This document shows, one piece after another, positions 7,788 through 16,027 of a DNA stretch of 64,000 bases. The number at the start of each line of letters is the position of its first letter. Within the stretch, counting starts at the first letter, position 1. A program made the translations under genes and the position numbers. Source of the DNA: Gammaproteobacteria bacterium (lineage in GTDB: Bacteria; Pseudomonadota; Gammaproteobacteria; Steroidobacterales; Steroidobacteraceae); contig VGVB01000011.1 of assembly GCA_016882265.1 (NCBI GenBank), forward strand, positions 1-64,000. The letters are read 5' to 3'. The notes under the pieces are model-generated. The model saw only the letters and a program-made list of their open reading frames with translations, was not told the origin of the DNA and did not search any database.

Positions 7788-8731
7788 TACAGCCCGTCCT
7801 TGCGTGCGGCGAGGCTGTCGACGTGCTTTTCGCGAGCGATGGCCACCTCGCGCTCGCGCCGGGCCTTCTCTCTGGCACACCTCCCGGCCTCGATACGCCT
7901 GCGTTCCGTCGCGCGGACCTCGGCCGCCCGAAGAAGCTGCCCCACGGTCCTGTCAGTAGTCGCCGCGCCACCGTTGCCGGTCCGTTCCTTGAGGAACTGC
8001 TGCAGCAGTTCCGCAAGCTGAGCATGGTCGGCATCGACCAAAAGATTCGTGATGATCTCGTCCTTCTCCCTGACCGGGACCGTACCGACCCAAGCGCACA
8101 CCTCGTCTCGATTGAGACCGGTCTCACCGATCGGTGGGCTGGCCTCGGCGGCTACCTGCAGGAGGTCGCCGTCGATCCGCAGGAGCCCGGCCAGGCTCTC
8201 CAGGGAGCCGCTGAGCTGCCCGAGACCGGGAGGCACCGGTGGTTCCGTCTCGCCATCGTCGAGCTCGCCGGTCTGCGCGCGCAGCAGCCAGCCGAGGTAC
8301 AGCGCCCTCAGGTCGCCACGCGCCAGCTCGGCACGTACCGAGATCATCGATGAGAGCTGGCCTTCGCCTTCGGCCAGGTCGTCGCCTTCCTCCTCCTCGG
8401 ACAGCCAGGTGAGGATGACCTGCCCGGCCTTCTCGCGGACGAAGGCGCTGCCGCCGCCGCAGTAACTCCTGGCCGTCGCCGCGTCGAGCAGGCGAGAAGG
8501 CAGACGGAGCTTCAGGACGCGAGTGCCCCAGTTGGCGAGGTAGAGGAACGCGTCAAAGTACTTCTCCATCCACCCGCTTTCGTTGCCCTTGAAGCTGCCA
8601 TAGGAGTAGTCGTTGACAAAGCTCGTCGGCGTGATGCGCGCCCGCGTCGAATACGACCGCAACGCGCTCATCTCCTTCGCGGTGAGCGGTCGGTCGATCG
8701 CCTGGAACTCGTAGTACTGGTATTCGCTCAT
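7787..8731 (-). CDS. Uncharacterised conserved protein (MSEYQYYEF family)
   Basis: The predicted protein has 314 residues. It starts MSEYQYYEFQAIDRPLTAKE, a beginning I recall from a family of hypothetical proteins in Actinobacteria and Proteobacteria, often beside SWIM zinc-finger genes. It continues with TPTSFVNDYSYGSFKG and a conserved AFLYLANWGTRVLKLRLP. The last 60 residues (RAAEVRATERRRIEAGR onwards) are strongly charged and likely coiled-coil. GGGGAGGGG lies at a suitable distance from the ATG at 8731, so I rejected a longer frame reaching 8944. The gene follows the calcium-binding-like gene by 70 bp and couples to the next gene. Function is unknown. Confidence 0.75.
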   Translation of the reverse strand: MSEYQYYEFQAIDRPLTAKEMSALRSYSTRARITPTSFVNDYSYGSFKGNESGWMEKYFDAFLYLANWGTRVLKLRLPSRLLDAATARSYCGGGSAFVREKAGQVILTWLSEEEEGDDLAEGEGQLSSMISVRAELARGDLRALYLGWLLRAQTGELDDGETEPPVPPGLGQLSGSLESLAGLLRIDGDLLQVAAEASPPIGETGLNRDEVCAWVGTVPVREKDEIITNLLVDADHAQLAELLQQFLKERTGNGGAATTDRTVGQLLRAAEVRATERRRIEAGRCAREKARREREVAIAREKHVDSLAARKDGL

Positions 8732-8801
8732 GAGCTCGCCCCTCCCCGGCGTCGGCTCGATTGCCGGTCTCTGTCGATCGTAGCTGGTTCGGATGCCATC
8801 G

Positions 8802-9155
8802 CTATCTGCCTCCTCGGGCCCAGCGCCGAAAGGCGAGAATCCAGTCCGCACCTCGTGGCGGCGGGCCAGGCAGTGGCAGATCGAGAATCGGGACGCGTTG
8901 CCGGGACTTCCCGCGGGCGCAGACCGCGACGATCTGCTCGTCATCGGTCAGGTCGAGCCGTTCAACCGTGACCTCGACGCCGAGCACCCTGGTCCTGAAA
9001 GGCGTCGCGAGGTTGTCTTCAAGCATCGTGTAGAAGCCGACGATCTGCTCGGACTCCCCATACGCGTCTACGATGGCATCCGCGATCATCCTGTCGAGCC
9101 TGGCGGCGGATAGTGCCTTACTGCGCCCGGGCTGCCTGGTCGTCTTCCTCCGCAC
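8802..9155 (-). CDS. Small acidic protein resembling CcbP-type calcium-binding proteins
   Basis: The predicted protein has 117 residues. The core, DAYGESEQIVGFYTMLEDNL, then TRVLGVEVTVERLDLTDDEQ and RVPILDLPLPGPPPRGADW, fits the calcium-binding family typified by CcbP, which has the pattern Y-E-E-x-G-(W/F)-x-x-x-L-E-D-x-L-x-x-P-F. I place it there from memory of the pattern, with moderate certainty. Start is GTG at 9155, preceded by GGGAGG, 2 nt after the stop of the helicase gene; an operon with it is almost certain. A role in the helicase system is inferred only from position. Confidence 0.7.
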   Translation of the reverse strand: MRRKTTRQPGRSKALSAARLDRMIADAIVDAYGESEQIVGFYTMLEDNLATPFRTRVLGVEVTVERLDLTDDEQIVAVCARGKSRQRVPILDLPLPGPPPRGADWILAFRRWARGGR

Positions 9156-9157
9156 GG

Positions 9158-11686
9158 TCAGGCCTCCCGCTGCTCGAGGTCGCGCAGGACGACGTCGTCA
9201 TACTCGACGATGGCACCGTCCTCAACGTCGCGCCGACCAGGCGCGGCCTCATCGCGGGCGTAGCCAATCGCGCGGTAACCCCGCAGCCGTTTCTCGAACA
9301 TCTTCATCAGCATCGGTACCGCGTGGTCCACATAGTCGTAGATGCGGACCTCATTCTTGCCGGGGTAGAGGCGGTGCAGGCGGCCGGTGTACTGGATGAG
9401 CGTGCCCTTCCAGGAAACTGGCAGGGCCAGAAACAGCGTGTCGAGGCGCGCGTCGTCGAAGCCCTCGCCGATGTACCGGCCGGTCGCGATCAGCAATCGT
9501 TCCTCGCCGTTGGGAATCGAGGCAAGCTGGCCCATCACCTCCCGCCGCTCCCTGGGCTTCATGCCGCCGTGGAGCACGACCAGATGCCGCGTGAATCTCC
9601 GCAGCCGTTCGGCGAAGTACTCGAGGTGGTCGCGTCGCTCGGTGAGCAGGATCGGTGACCGCCGCTCCTCGAGGGCTCGGACCACGTCGTCGAAGATGAG
9701 GTCATTGCGGCGCTGGTCGGCCGCCAGCGCGGCGTACAACTCCTGGATGCCGGCGTCCCCCAGCCTGCCGTTCGACGAGAACTCTGTCTCGCGAATCACG
9801 AGCTTGTGGTCGAAGGGACGCCGCGCCTCCCGGCTCCTGGCATCGACCGCGAACCGCACTGGGCCGAGCTGCATGGTGAGGATCGGGTGGTGGCCGTCAC
9901 GGCGCTGCGGTGTCGCGGTCAGGCCGACGACGTACCTGGCCTTCATCTCGGCGAGTACGCGCTCGAAGCTCACCGCCGGGCAGTGGTGCGATTCGTCCTG
10001 AATGACCTGGCCGTAGCCGGCGACGAGATCGGAGACCGAGCCCTTGCGAACCAGGCTCTGCACCATCGCCACATCGAGCCGTCCAGTGGGTCTGGCCTTG
10101 CCTGCGCCGATCTGGCCGACGTCTTTCGGCTCGATACCGAGGAAGAGTGCGAGCTGGCCGATCCACTGGTCGAGCAACGGCTTGCGGTGGACCAGAATGA
10201 GCGTGCTGGTCTTGCGGGCAGCCACGAGGCAGGTGCCGACGACCGTCTTGCCAATCCCCGGCGGCGCGACGAACACTCCGGTATCGTGCGCCAGCAGGGC
10301 CTTGACCGCCTGCTCCTGGAGCGCTGTCAGCGTGCCTTGGAAAGTGAAGTCGACGGGCCTGCCCGCTTCGCGTTCGTCGCTGATTTCGAGCTTGACGCCA
10401 TACTCATTGAGCAGCTCCGCGGCCTCGGGCAGGCAGCCGCGCGGGAGTGCTATGTGCTCGCTCCGGTCGTCAGCGCAGGTGATCACCCGCGGTGTCAGCG
10501 CCGTCGAGAGGCGTCTGCTCTGCTTCTTGTAGAACTCAGGGTTCTGGAACGCGGCCAGGCGCATGAGCTGGTTAAGCAAAGCCGGCGGCAGCCCCGTCTT
10601 CTCCAGGAAGAGTCGCTGTGCCAGGACAGCCTTGACGACCGGTGGCAACGGCCCGGTGATCACGACCTTCCGCGGGCGGCCCGATGGAGGACGCTTCCAC
10701 GGTGCCCGGTCATCCTCGTCGCCGAGGTCGCCCATACGTACGCCGATCACCTGTCCGCACCGGCTGGCCTCGTCCGCGAGTGCGTACACGAGTGCGGCAT
10801 CCAGTCGTTGCACGCCGGCGAGGAAGGCCCACTGGTCAGGCCACGGGATGAAGGAGTCGTCCACAAACACTGAGTGGCCCGCGTCGCGCGCCTGGCGCTG
10901 GAGCGGCAGCGCGATCAGATTGCCGAAGCCGCCCCTGGGCATAGTGTCCTGGTTGGGGAAGAGCCGGTCGTAGGACTCCATCGAGAGCTGGTGGCGGCGA
11001 GCCATGGTCTCGGTGATGAGGAAGCAGCCGAGCCTGCGCGCCGCGACCGCTGACACTGGCGACGCGAAGAAGAACCAGGCGTGCGCGCCGTTGCCGGAGC
11101 GGGAGCGCTCGATGGCGAGCGGCACACGGTACTGGCGGCAGGTTTCCGCAAATGCCGTGATGTCCTCCCGCCAGTTGTTCTTGTCGAAGTCGGTCGCGAG
11201 GAACCAGCAGGTCTCGGTGGCGAGAAGCGGGTATACGCCCATGACCTGGTCACCGCGCAGATGCCTGGCGATCTCATGGTTGGATATCGGGACAAAGGCC
11301 TGATTGGGGCACTCAGAGCAGGTCGTCCGCTTGCCGCCGCCAGCGCCTTTCTTCTTCTCGCACAGGCCCCACTCCCACTCGTTCTCACAGGCGGGCGAGT
11401 AGCCCGACCTGCCGGTCTTTGCGTTTTCCCACCGACGCGCGAAGACATCGTCGCGACCGCGAAACAGGGAACGGAAGAGATCGACCTTGGCAGCATTCGT
11501 CGCCGGTGCGTCCGCGAGGTCGGCGATGAGCCCGGGCTGGATCGGAACCTGGACCACGGGCAGGGCCGCGAGCTGCTCACGAAGACCGGCGAGTCGGGCA
11601 GCAGCCGTCTCGACCCCGGCTTTGAGCTCAGCGAGCCGGAACTCCTCCCGCGCGATCTCGGCGAGCAGTTCCTCGCGACCAGGCAT
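9158..11686 (-). CDS. TOTE-type primase-helicase (archaeo-eukaryotic primase fused to superfamily 2 helicase)
   Basis: The predicted protein has 842 residues. After an N-terminal coiled coil (1-45) comes a domain with four cysteines (C100, C109, C123, C126) that could bind zinc, then an archaeo-eukaryotic primase-like domain with catalytic ATDFD at 164-168 and SRSGNGAHAWFFF at 195-207. A superfamily 2 helicase follows: VAPPGIGKT Walker A (473-481), QDESHHCP (563-570), GLTATPQRRDG (588-598) and YTGRLHRLYP near the end. This combination is known from TOTE conflict systems, predicted NTP-dependent conflict or defence systems. Start is ATG 11686 with GGGGAG five bases upstream; a GTG at 11692 is too close to that site. 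It heads a four-gene operon. Confidence 0.88.
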   Translation of the reverse strand: MPGREELLAEIAREEFRLAELKAGVETAAARLAGLREQLAALPVVQVPIQPGLIADLADAPATNAAKVDLFRSLFRGRDDVFARRWENAKTGRSGYSPACENEWEWGLCEKKKGAGGGKRTTCSECPNQAFVPISNHEIARHLRGDQVMGVYPLLATETCWFLATDFDKNNWREDITAFAETCRQYRVPLAIERSRSGNGAHAWFFFASPVSAVAARRLGCFLITETMARRHQLSMESYDRLFPNQDTMPRGGFGNLIALPLQRQARDAGHSVFVDDSFIPWPDQWAFLAGVQRLDAALVYALADEASRCGQVIGVRMGDLGDEDDRAPWKRPPSGRPRKVVITGPLPPVVKAVLAQRLFLEKTGLPPALLNQLMRLAAFQNPEFYKKQSRRLSTALTPRVITCADDRSEHIALPRGCLPEAAELLNEYGVKLEISDEREAGRPVDFTFQGTLTALQEQAVKALLAHDTGVFVAPPGIGKTVVGTCLVAARKTSTLILVHRKPLLDQWIGQLALFLGIEPKDVGQIGAGKARPTGRLDVAMVQSLVRKGSVSDLVAGYGQVIQDESHHCPAVSFERVLAEMKARYVVGLTATPQRRDGHHPILTMQLGPVRFAVDARSREARRPFDHKLVIRETEFSSNGRLGDAGIQELYAALAADQRRNDLIFDDVVRALEERRSPILLTERRDHLEYFAERLRRFTRHLVVLHGGMKPRERREVMGQLASIPNGEERLLIATGRYIGEGFDDARLDTLFLALPVSWKGTLIQYTGRLHRLYPGKNEVRIYDYVDHAVPMLMKMFEKRLRGYRAIGYARDEAAPGRRDVEDGAIVEYDDVVLRDLEQREA

Positions 11687-11775
11687 GGTCACTCCCCGCC
11701 AGGCGAGGCATGGCTCCCGGCGTTGCGTTTCGGCATCGTGTCCTCGCAGCCAAAGTACCGGACCTTGCGACTCAG

Positions 11776-11804
11776 GTATACGTTGACGAGCTGACCGAGG
11801 TCAA
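11776..11804 (-). promoter_or_regulatory. Candidate promoter of the TOTE cassette
   Basis: On the minus strand, TTGACC (11804-11799) is separated by exactly 17 bp from GTATAC (11781-11776), predicting a start near 11769 and an 83-nt leader before the helicase ATG. It lies just downstream of the AbiEii remnant, so the cassette has its own promoter. Confidence 0.4.
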
Positions 11805-11840
11805 CGCCGACACCGCCCGGTATGGTGGCGACCGGATCGA

Positions 11841-12086
11841 CTAGCGGATGGCGGCGACGAGTGCCGCAAGCTGTGGGCGGAGCCCGCCGATCACGGTCTG
11901 AAAGGTTGGCAACGCCGGCACCAGCGGTCCGAGCCACTGGTCCCAGGACTTCTCGACGCGGGCGCGCGAGCGGCTCCAGCCCCGCTGCTCGAGCTGCGCG
12001 ACGTGCTGGAGGATCGCGCACAGCTTTTCCGCGACTATCTCTTCCAGGGCGCAGACACGCAGCTCGGAGAAGTCGCCGCAGTACTG
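11841..12086 (-). pseudogene. AbiEii/AbiGii-type nucleotidyltransferase toxin, deletion remnant
   Basis: Read on the minus strand, the 81 codons before a TAG at 11841 give FSELRVCALEEIVAEKLCAI, then LQHVAQLEQRGWSRSRARVE, then KSWDQWLGPLVPALPTFQTV and a final helix. The first part matches the conserved middle of AbiEii toxins (V-x-x-LEEI-x-AEKL-x-A-L-Q ... R-G-x-x-RSRAR) and the last part matches their C-terminal helices. The normal linking segment (D-x-Y-D-L-W and what follows) is missing, so the two parts are fused by an internal deletion. The N-terminal nucleotidyltransferase half is also gone. It is a degraded abortive-infection gene directly upstream of the TOTE cassette. Confidence 0.65.
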
Positions 12087-12123
12087 TGGTCCTGAACCGC
12101 GCGGTGCGCGGCGCGGTCCACGT

Positions 12124-12168
12124 CTGTCAATACGTGTGTATTGACAGTTGCTGCACCGCGCTCATAAG
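12124..12168 (+). promoter_or_regulatory. Palindromic operator and promoter of the RHH/nucleotidyltransferase pair
   Basis: A perfect 10-bp inverted repeat, CTGTCAATAC-GTGT-GTATTGACAG (12124-12147), contains TTGACA at 12141-12146 as a consensus -35 box. CATAAG (12163-12168), 16 bp further, is a plausible -10 box, ending 8 nt before the GTG start at 12177. An operator over the -35 box fits autorepression by the ribbon-helix-helix protein encoded next. No Shine-Dalgarno site is present. Confidence 0.65.
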
Positions 12169-12176
12169 CTGCCGCC

Positions 12177-12674
12177 GTGCAGCGATCGGCCAGGAGCACG
12201 CAGTTGCAGATCCGGGTCACGCCGGCGGAAAAGGCGGCGCTGCGCCGCGCCGCGCGGCGCGCCGGGCTCGACCTGTCGGGCTATGTGCTCGCGCGCGCGC
12301 TGCCCGCGCCGGCCGCCGCGTTCCAGGACGCCGTGCGCGGCTGCCTCGATCCGGGGGCCGCGGCCTGCGCGCTGGCCGAACTCAACCGGCTGCTGTCCGC
12401 ATACACGCCGGCGGAACTTACGGCCGCGGTCGCGTCGGCACCGCCGCCAGGCCTGGCTCCCTGGCTCGCGAACTACCTCGCGGCGATGGTGGAGTACGCC
12501 TGCGCGCGGCGCAGTCTGCCGCCGCCGCGGTGGACGGCGGCGATCCCGCCGCTGGCCGAACCAGTGTTCGGCTCGTCCCTGCACAGTCTGCGGCTGCTGC
12601 TGCTGCGCGGCTCGCCACCGCCGTTCCGGCGGCGCAACCTCTTTATCGACGCATCGCTCGGCAGCCAGGTCTGA
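12177..12674 (+). CDS. Ribbon-helix-helix protein with C-terminal extension, putative antitoxin
   Basis: The predicted protein has 165 residues. The N-terminal 35 residues, STQLQIRVTPAEKAALRRAA and RRAGLDLSGYVLARAL, form a ribbon-helix-helix DNA-binding motif of the kind seen in DUF1778-like antitoxins. The remaining 120 residues are an alpha-helical alanine/proline-rich region with no family I recognise. It starts at GTG 12177 close behind a palindromic promoter and ends one base before the nucleotidyltransferase gene. The arrangement (DNA-binding protein first, enzyme second, palindromic operator) is that of a type II-like toxin-antitoxin pair. That role is inferred, not shown. Confidence 0.75.
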   Translation: MQRSARSTQLQIRVTPAEKAALRRAARRAGLDLSGYVLARALPAPAAAFQDAVRGCLDPGAAACALAELNRLLSAYTPAELTAAVASAPPPGLAPWLANYLAAMVEYACARRSLPPPRWTAAIPPLAEPVFGSSLHSLRLLLLRGSPPPFRRRNLFIDASLGSQV

Positions 12675-12675
12675 C

Positions 12676-13221
12676 ATGCCGGCACTCACTCCCGCGGACC
12701 TGCGCCGTCTGTTCGGCCTGCTGAACGAGGAACTGCGGGACCGCGACGTCGAGGGCGAGGTGTACGTCGTCGGTGGCGCGGTGATGTGCCTCGCCTGGGC
12801 CGCACGGCCTTCGACGCTCGACGTCGACGCCTGGTTCCGGCCGGCAACCGCTGTGCGCGCCGCCGCCGCAGAGGTCGCCCGGCGCGCCGGTATGCACGAG
12901 GACTGGCTCAACGATGCGGTCAAGAGCTACCTGAGCGAGCACGGTGACTTCGTACCGTTCCTCGAGCTGGGTCACCTGCGGGTCATGGTCGCCCGGCCGG
13001 AGTACCTGCTGGCGATGAAATGCCTCGCCCTGCGCATCGGCGCGGAGTTTCACGACGAGGACGACATCCGCTATCTGCTGCGGCACCTCGGCCTGCGCAG
13101 CCGCGAACAGGCGGTCGCGATCATCACCCGCTATTACCCGCTGGAACGCTTTCCACAGAAGGCGCTGCACGCGCTCGACGAGCTGCTGCCCGGAACCGCC
13201 GCGGGCCGCAATCAGGCATGA
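12676..13221 (+). CDS. Nucleotidyltransferase-fold protein (DUF6036-like), putative toxin
   Basis: The predicted protein has 181 residues. YVVGGAVMCLAWAARPSTLDVDAWF at about 32-56 has the nucleotidyltransferase signature: a GG-type loop followed by T-x-D-x-D. A later ARPEYLLAMKCLALR is typical of DUF6036 and AbiEii-related proteins, with DEDDIRYLLRHLG after it. The ATG at 12676 follows the previous stop by one base (TGACATG). Related nucleotidyltransferases act as MenT- or AbiEii-type toxins that modify tRNA or nucleotides. The toxin role here is inferred from fold and gene pairing. Confidence 0.75.
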   Translation: MPALTPADLRRLFGLLNEELRDRDVEGEVYVVGGAVMCLAWAARPSTLDVDAWFRPATAVRAAAAEVARRAGMHEDWLNDAVKSYLSEHGDFVPFLELGHLRVMVARPEYLLAMKCLALRIGAEFHDEDDIRYLLRHLGLRSREQAVAIITRYYPLERFPQKALHALDELLPGTAAGRNQA

Positions 13222-13250
13222 TGCCGCTTTCGCTGCACCGGAGACCGCCG

Positions 13251-14567
13251 ATGTTCGCGACGACCCGACTGTTCCTCCTGAGCCTGCTCGCCAGCACGGC
13301 CGCGCTGGCCGACCGCGCGCCGCCGGACACGGCGGCCCTCGCCGCGCAGGTGGCCCAGCCGGTACAGGCCTGGCGCCGCGACTTCCACGCGCACCCGGAA
13401 CTCGGCAACCGCGAGTTCCGCACCGCCGAGCTGGTGGCCGGGCACCTGCGTGGACTCGGCCTCGAGGTGCGAACCGGCATCGCCCACACCGGTGTCGCCG
13501 GGGTCCTGCGCGGCGGCCGGCCGGGTCCCCGGCTCGCACTGCGTGCGGACATGGACGCGCTGCCCGTCACCGAGCGCGTGGACCTGCCGTTCGCCTCGAA
13601 GGTGGTCGCCGAGTACCGCGGCCGGCAGACCGGCGTGATGCACGCCTGCGGGCATGATGCGCACACCGCCATCCTGATGGGCGTCGCGCAGGCGCTGACC
13701 TCCATCCGCACGAAGCTGCCCGGCGAGGTGATGTTCATCTTTCAGCCGGCCGAAGAAGGTCCACCGGACGGCGAGGAGGGCGGTGCGGAGATGATGCTGG
13801 CGGAAGGGCTGTTCCGCGATTTCCAGCCGGACGCGGTGCTCGGCCTGCACGTGATCGCCGGCATGCCGTCGGACACGATCGCCGTCCGTCCGGGGCCGTT
13901 CATGGCCGCTGGCGACAGCTTCAGGATCCGCGTGATCGGACGCCAGAGCCACGGCTCGCGCCCGTGGGACGGCATCGACCCGATCGTCGCTGCTGCCGAC
14001 ATCATCAGCAGCGCGCAGGCGCTGGTCAGCCGGCAAACGGACCTGACCCGCGCGCCAGTGGTCCTGTCGTTCGGTGCAATCAACGGCGGCATCCGTTCCA
14101 ACATCATCCCCGAGTCGGTCGAACTGATCGGCACGATCCGGACTTTCGAGCCGGACATGCGTGACAAGGTCTTCGCCGGCCTGCGCGGCGTGGCCGAGCA
14201 CGTCGCGGCAGCGCACGGCGCCCGGGTCGAGACGCAGATACCGGATGAGCAGGGCTACCCGGTGACCCGCAACGATCCGGCGCTGACCGCCCGGCTGCGG
14301 CCGAGCCTGGCCCGCGCCGCCGGCGGCAAGGTGATCGAGATCCCGCCGATCACCGGTTCCGAGGACTTCAGCTTCTACGGCCAGCACGCGCCGGCGCTGT
14401 TCTTCTTCGTCGGCGCAACCCCGCCCGGCCCGGACGTGCGCTCGGCGCCGACCAACCATTCGCCCGAGTTCTTCGTCGACGAAGCGGCGCTGCCGCTGGG
14501 CACGCGGGCGCTGCTGCAGGCGTCGCTCGACTTCCTCAGCGGCGGGGCGGGCCCCGCGGCACGTTGA
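13251..14567 (+). CDS. Secreted M20D-family amidohydrolase
   Basis: The predicted protein has 438 residues and is a zinc-dependent amidohydrolase of the IAA-amino-acid/hippurate hydrolase type, cleaving amide bonds of N-acyl amino acids. A signal peptide (MFATTRLFLLSLLASTAALA) directs it to the periplasm. Metal-binding and catalytic blocks are RRDFHAHPELGN, MHACGHDAHTAILMG, QPAEEGP and ITGSEDFSFYGQ. The dimerisation domain contains RQSHGSRPWDGIDP. I chose ATG 13251, which has GGAGA upstream and begins the signal peptide; ATGs at 13218 and 13221 are also in frame. Natural substrate is unknown. It overlaps the next gene's earliest possible start. Confidence 0.9.
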   Translation: MFATTRLFLLSLLASTAALADRAPPDTAALAAQVAQPVQAWRRDFHAHPELGNREFRTAELVAGHLRGLGLEVRTGIAHTGVAGVLRGGRPGPRLALRADMDALPVTERVDLPFASKVVAEYRGRQTGVMHACGHDAHTAILMGVAQALTSIRTKLPGEVMFIFQPAEEGPPDGEEGGAEMMLAEGLFRDFQPDAVLGLHVIAGMPSDTIAVRPGPFMAAGDSFRIRVIGRQSHGSRPWDGIDPIVAAADIISSAQALVSRQTDLTRAPVVLSFGAINGGIRSNIIPESVELIGTIRTFEPDMRDKVFAGLRGVAEHVAAAHGARVETQIPDEQGYPVTRNDPALTARLRPSLARAAGGKVIEIPPITGSEDFSFYGQHAPALFFFVGATPPGPDVRSAPTNHSPEFFVDEAALPLGTRALLQASLDFLSGGAGPAAR

Positions 14568-14575
14568 GCCACCGC

Positions 14576-15940
14576 ATGCGCGCGCCGACCGAAACCTGGT
14601 CGTCCCATCTGGCGTTCTACCTGTCCGTCGCCGGCGCCGCCGTCGGGCTCGGCTCGCTGTGGCGCTTTCCGTTCCTCGCCGGGCAGTATGGCGGCGGGTT
14701 GTTCGTCCTCGTCTTCGTGCTGGCCTGCGTGCTGATCGCAGTGCCGCTGCTGACCGCGGAGTTCATGCTCGGCCGGCGCGGCGGACCCAACGTACCGGGC
14801 GCCGCCGGCCGGGTCGCGGCGGCGCACGGGCGCTCGCCGCGCTGGGCCGTGGTCGGCGTGCTCGGCACACTGGCCATCCTGCTGATCATGACCTACTACT
14901 CCGTGATCGGCGGCTGGGTCTTTGCCTACGTCGCGGCCTATGCCTCCGGCGCCACCGCCGGTCTCGATCACGCCGGCCTCACCGCGCGCTTTGCCGCGTT
15001 GCTCGCCGACCCGTGGCGGCTTGCGTTCTGGCACGCGCTGTTCATGGCGGCCGCCGCCGCGATCTCGATCGCCGGCCTGCACCGCGGCATCGAGCTCGGC
15101 AACCGGATCATGATGCCCGGTCTGTTCGGCATCCTGCTCGCGCTCGCCGCCTACGCGCTCGTGCAGGGTGACGCGCACGCGGCACTGGCCTTCCTGACCA
15201 AGGTGGACCTGACCCGGCTGGACGGCGAACTGGTGCTGGCGGCGATCGGCCAGGCTTTCTTCGCCACCGGTGTCGGCATGGCGATCATGATTGCCTACGG
15301 CAGTCACGTCACCGCCGACGAGTCGCTGCCGCGCTCGGCACTGATCGTCGCCGGTTCGATCGTGCTCGCCTCGGTGCTGGCCAGCCTGCTGATCTTTCCG
15401 CTGGTGTTCGGCTTTGGCGTCGATCCGGCGCAGGGCCCGCAGCTCGCCTTTATCGTGCTGCCGTCGATCTTCGTCGGCATGCCCGGCAGTGCGCTGGTCG
15501 GGACGCTGTTCTTCGTGCTGCTGGCCTTTGCCGCGCTGTCTTCGGCGATCGCCGGATTCGAGCCGGCGCTGGCCTGGCTGATGGAACGCTGGCGGCTGCG
15601 CCGCGCACCCGCGGTGCTGCTGCTGGCCGCCGCTGCCTGGCTGGCCGGCCTCGCCACGGTACTGTCGTTCAATGTCTGGCAGGACCTGCACCCGCTGGCG
15701 GCGCTGGCGCGCTTCCGCACCGCGACACTGTTCGACCTGACCGACTTCTTCGCCGCCAACGTGCTGCTGCCGGTCGGGGCGTTGCTGAGCTGCGTGCTGG
15801 TCGGCTGGCGGCTCGACCGGGCCCGGCTGGCCGGCGACTTCGGCCAGCACGCGCGCATCGTCTCGATCCAGCTCGCCCTGCTGCGCTGGATCTGTCCGCT
15901 CGCAATCGCCGGCGTGCTGATGAGCGCGCTGTCCGCCTGA
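14576..15940 (+). CDS. Sodium-dependent transporter, neurotransmitter:sodium symporter (NSS/SNF) family
   Basis: The predicted protein has 454 residues and about 12 transmembrane helices. The first helix carries the family signature LSVAGAAVGLGSLWRFPFLA, which forms the sodium and substrate site, followed by YGGGLFVLVFVLAC. Bacterial members import amino acids with Na+. The ATG at 14576 was chosen. A TTG at 14564 overlapping the previous stop is also possible and would add four residues; neither has a good ribosome-binding site. Being coupled to the M20 peptidase gene suggests uptake of amino acids, possibly in the same pathway, but this is inference. Confidence 0.9.
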   Translation: MRAPTETWSSHLAFYLSVAGAAVGLGSLWRFPFLAGQYGGGLFVLVFVLACVLIAVPLLTAEFMLGRRGGPNVPGAAGRVAAAHGRSPRWAVVGVLGTLAILLIMTYYSVIGGWVFAYVAAYASGATAGLDHAGLTARFAALLADPWRLAFWHALFMAAAAAISIAGLHRGIELGNRIMMPGLFGILLALAAYALVQGDAHAALAFLTKVDLTRLDGELVLAAIGQAFFATGVGMAIMIAYGSHVTADESLPRSALIVAGSIVLASVLASLLIFPLVFGFGVDPAQGPQLAFIVLPSIFVGMPGSALVGTLFFVLLAFAALSSAIAGFEPALAWLMERWRLRRAPAVLLLAAAAWLAGLATVLSFNVWQDLHPLAALARFRTATLFDLTDFFAANVLLPVGALLSCVLVGWRLDRARLAGDFGQHARIVSIQLALLRWICPLAIAGVLMSALSA

Positions 15941-16027
15941 GGCGGCCGTGGCCGCGGCGGGCCGCGTGTATAATCCGTGGCGCGTTGCCGGCCCGGCCGC
16001 AACGGCCTCCTCGAACGGGATGCATCG

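Noticed and set aside
11689..12021. Minus-strand open frame of 110 codons before the TOTE helicase
   Set aside because: It runs out of frame through the AbiEii remnant and the cassette promoter, and the recognisable protein sequence is in another frame.
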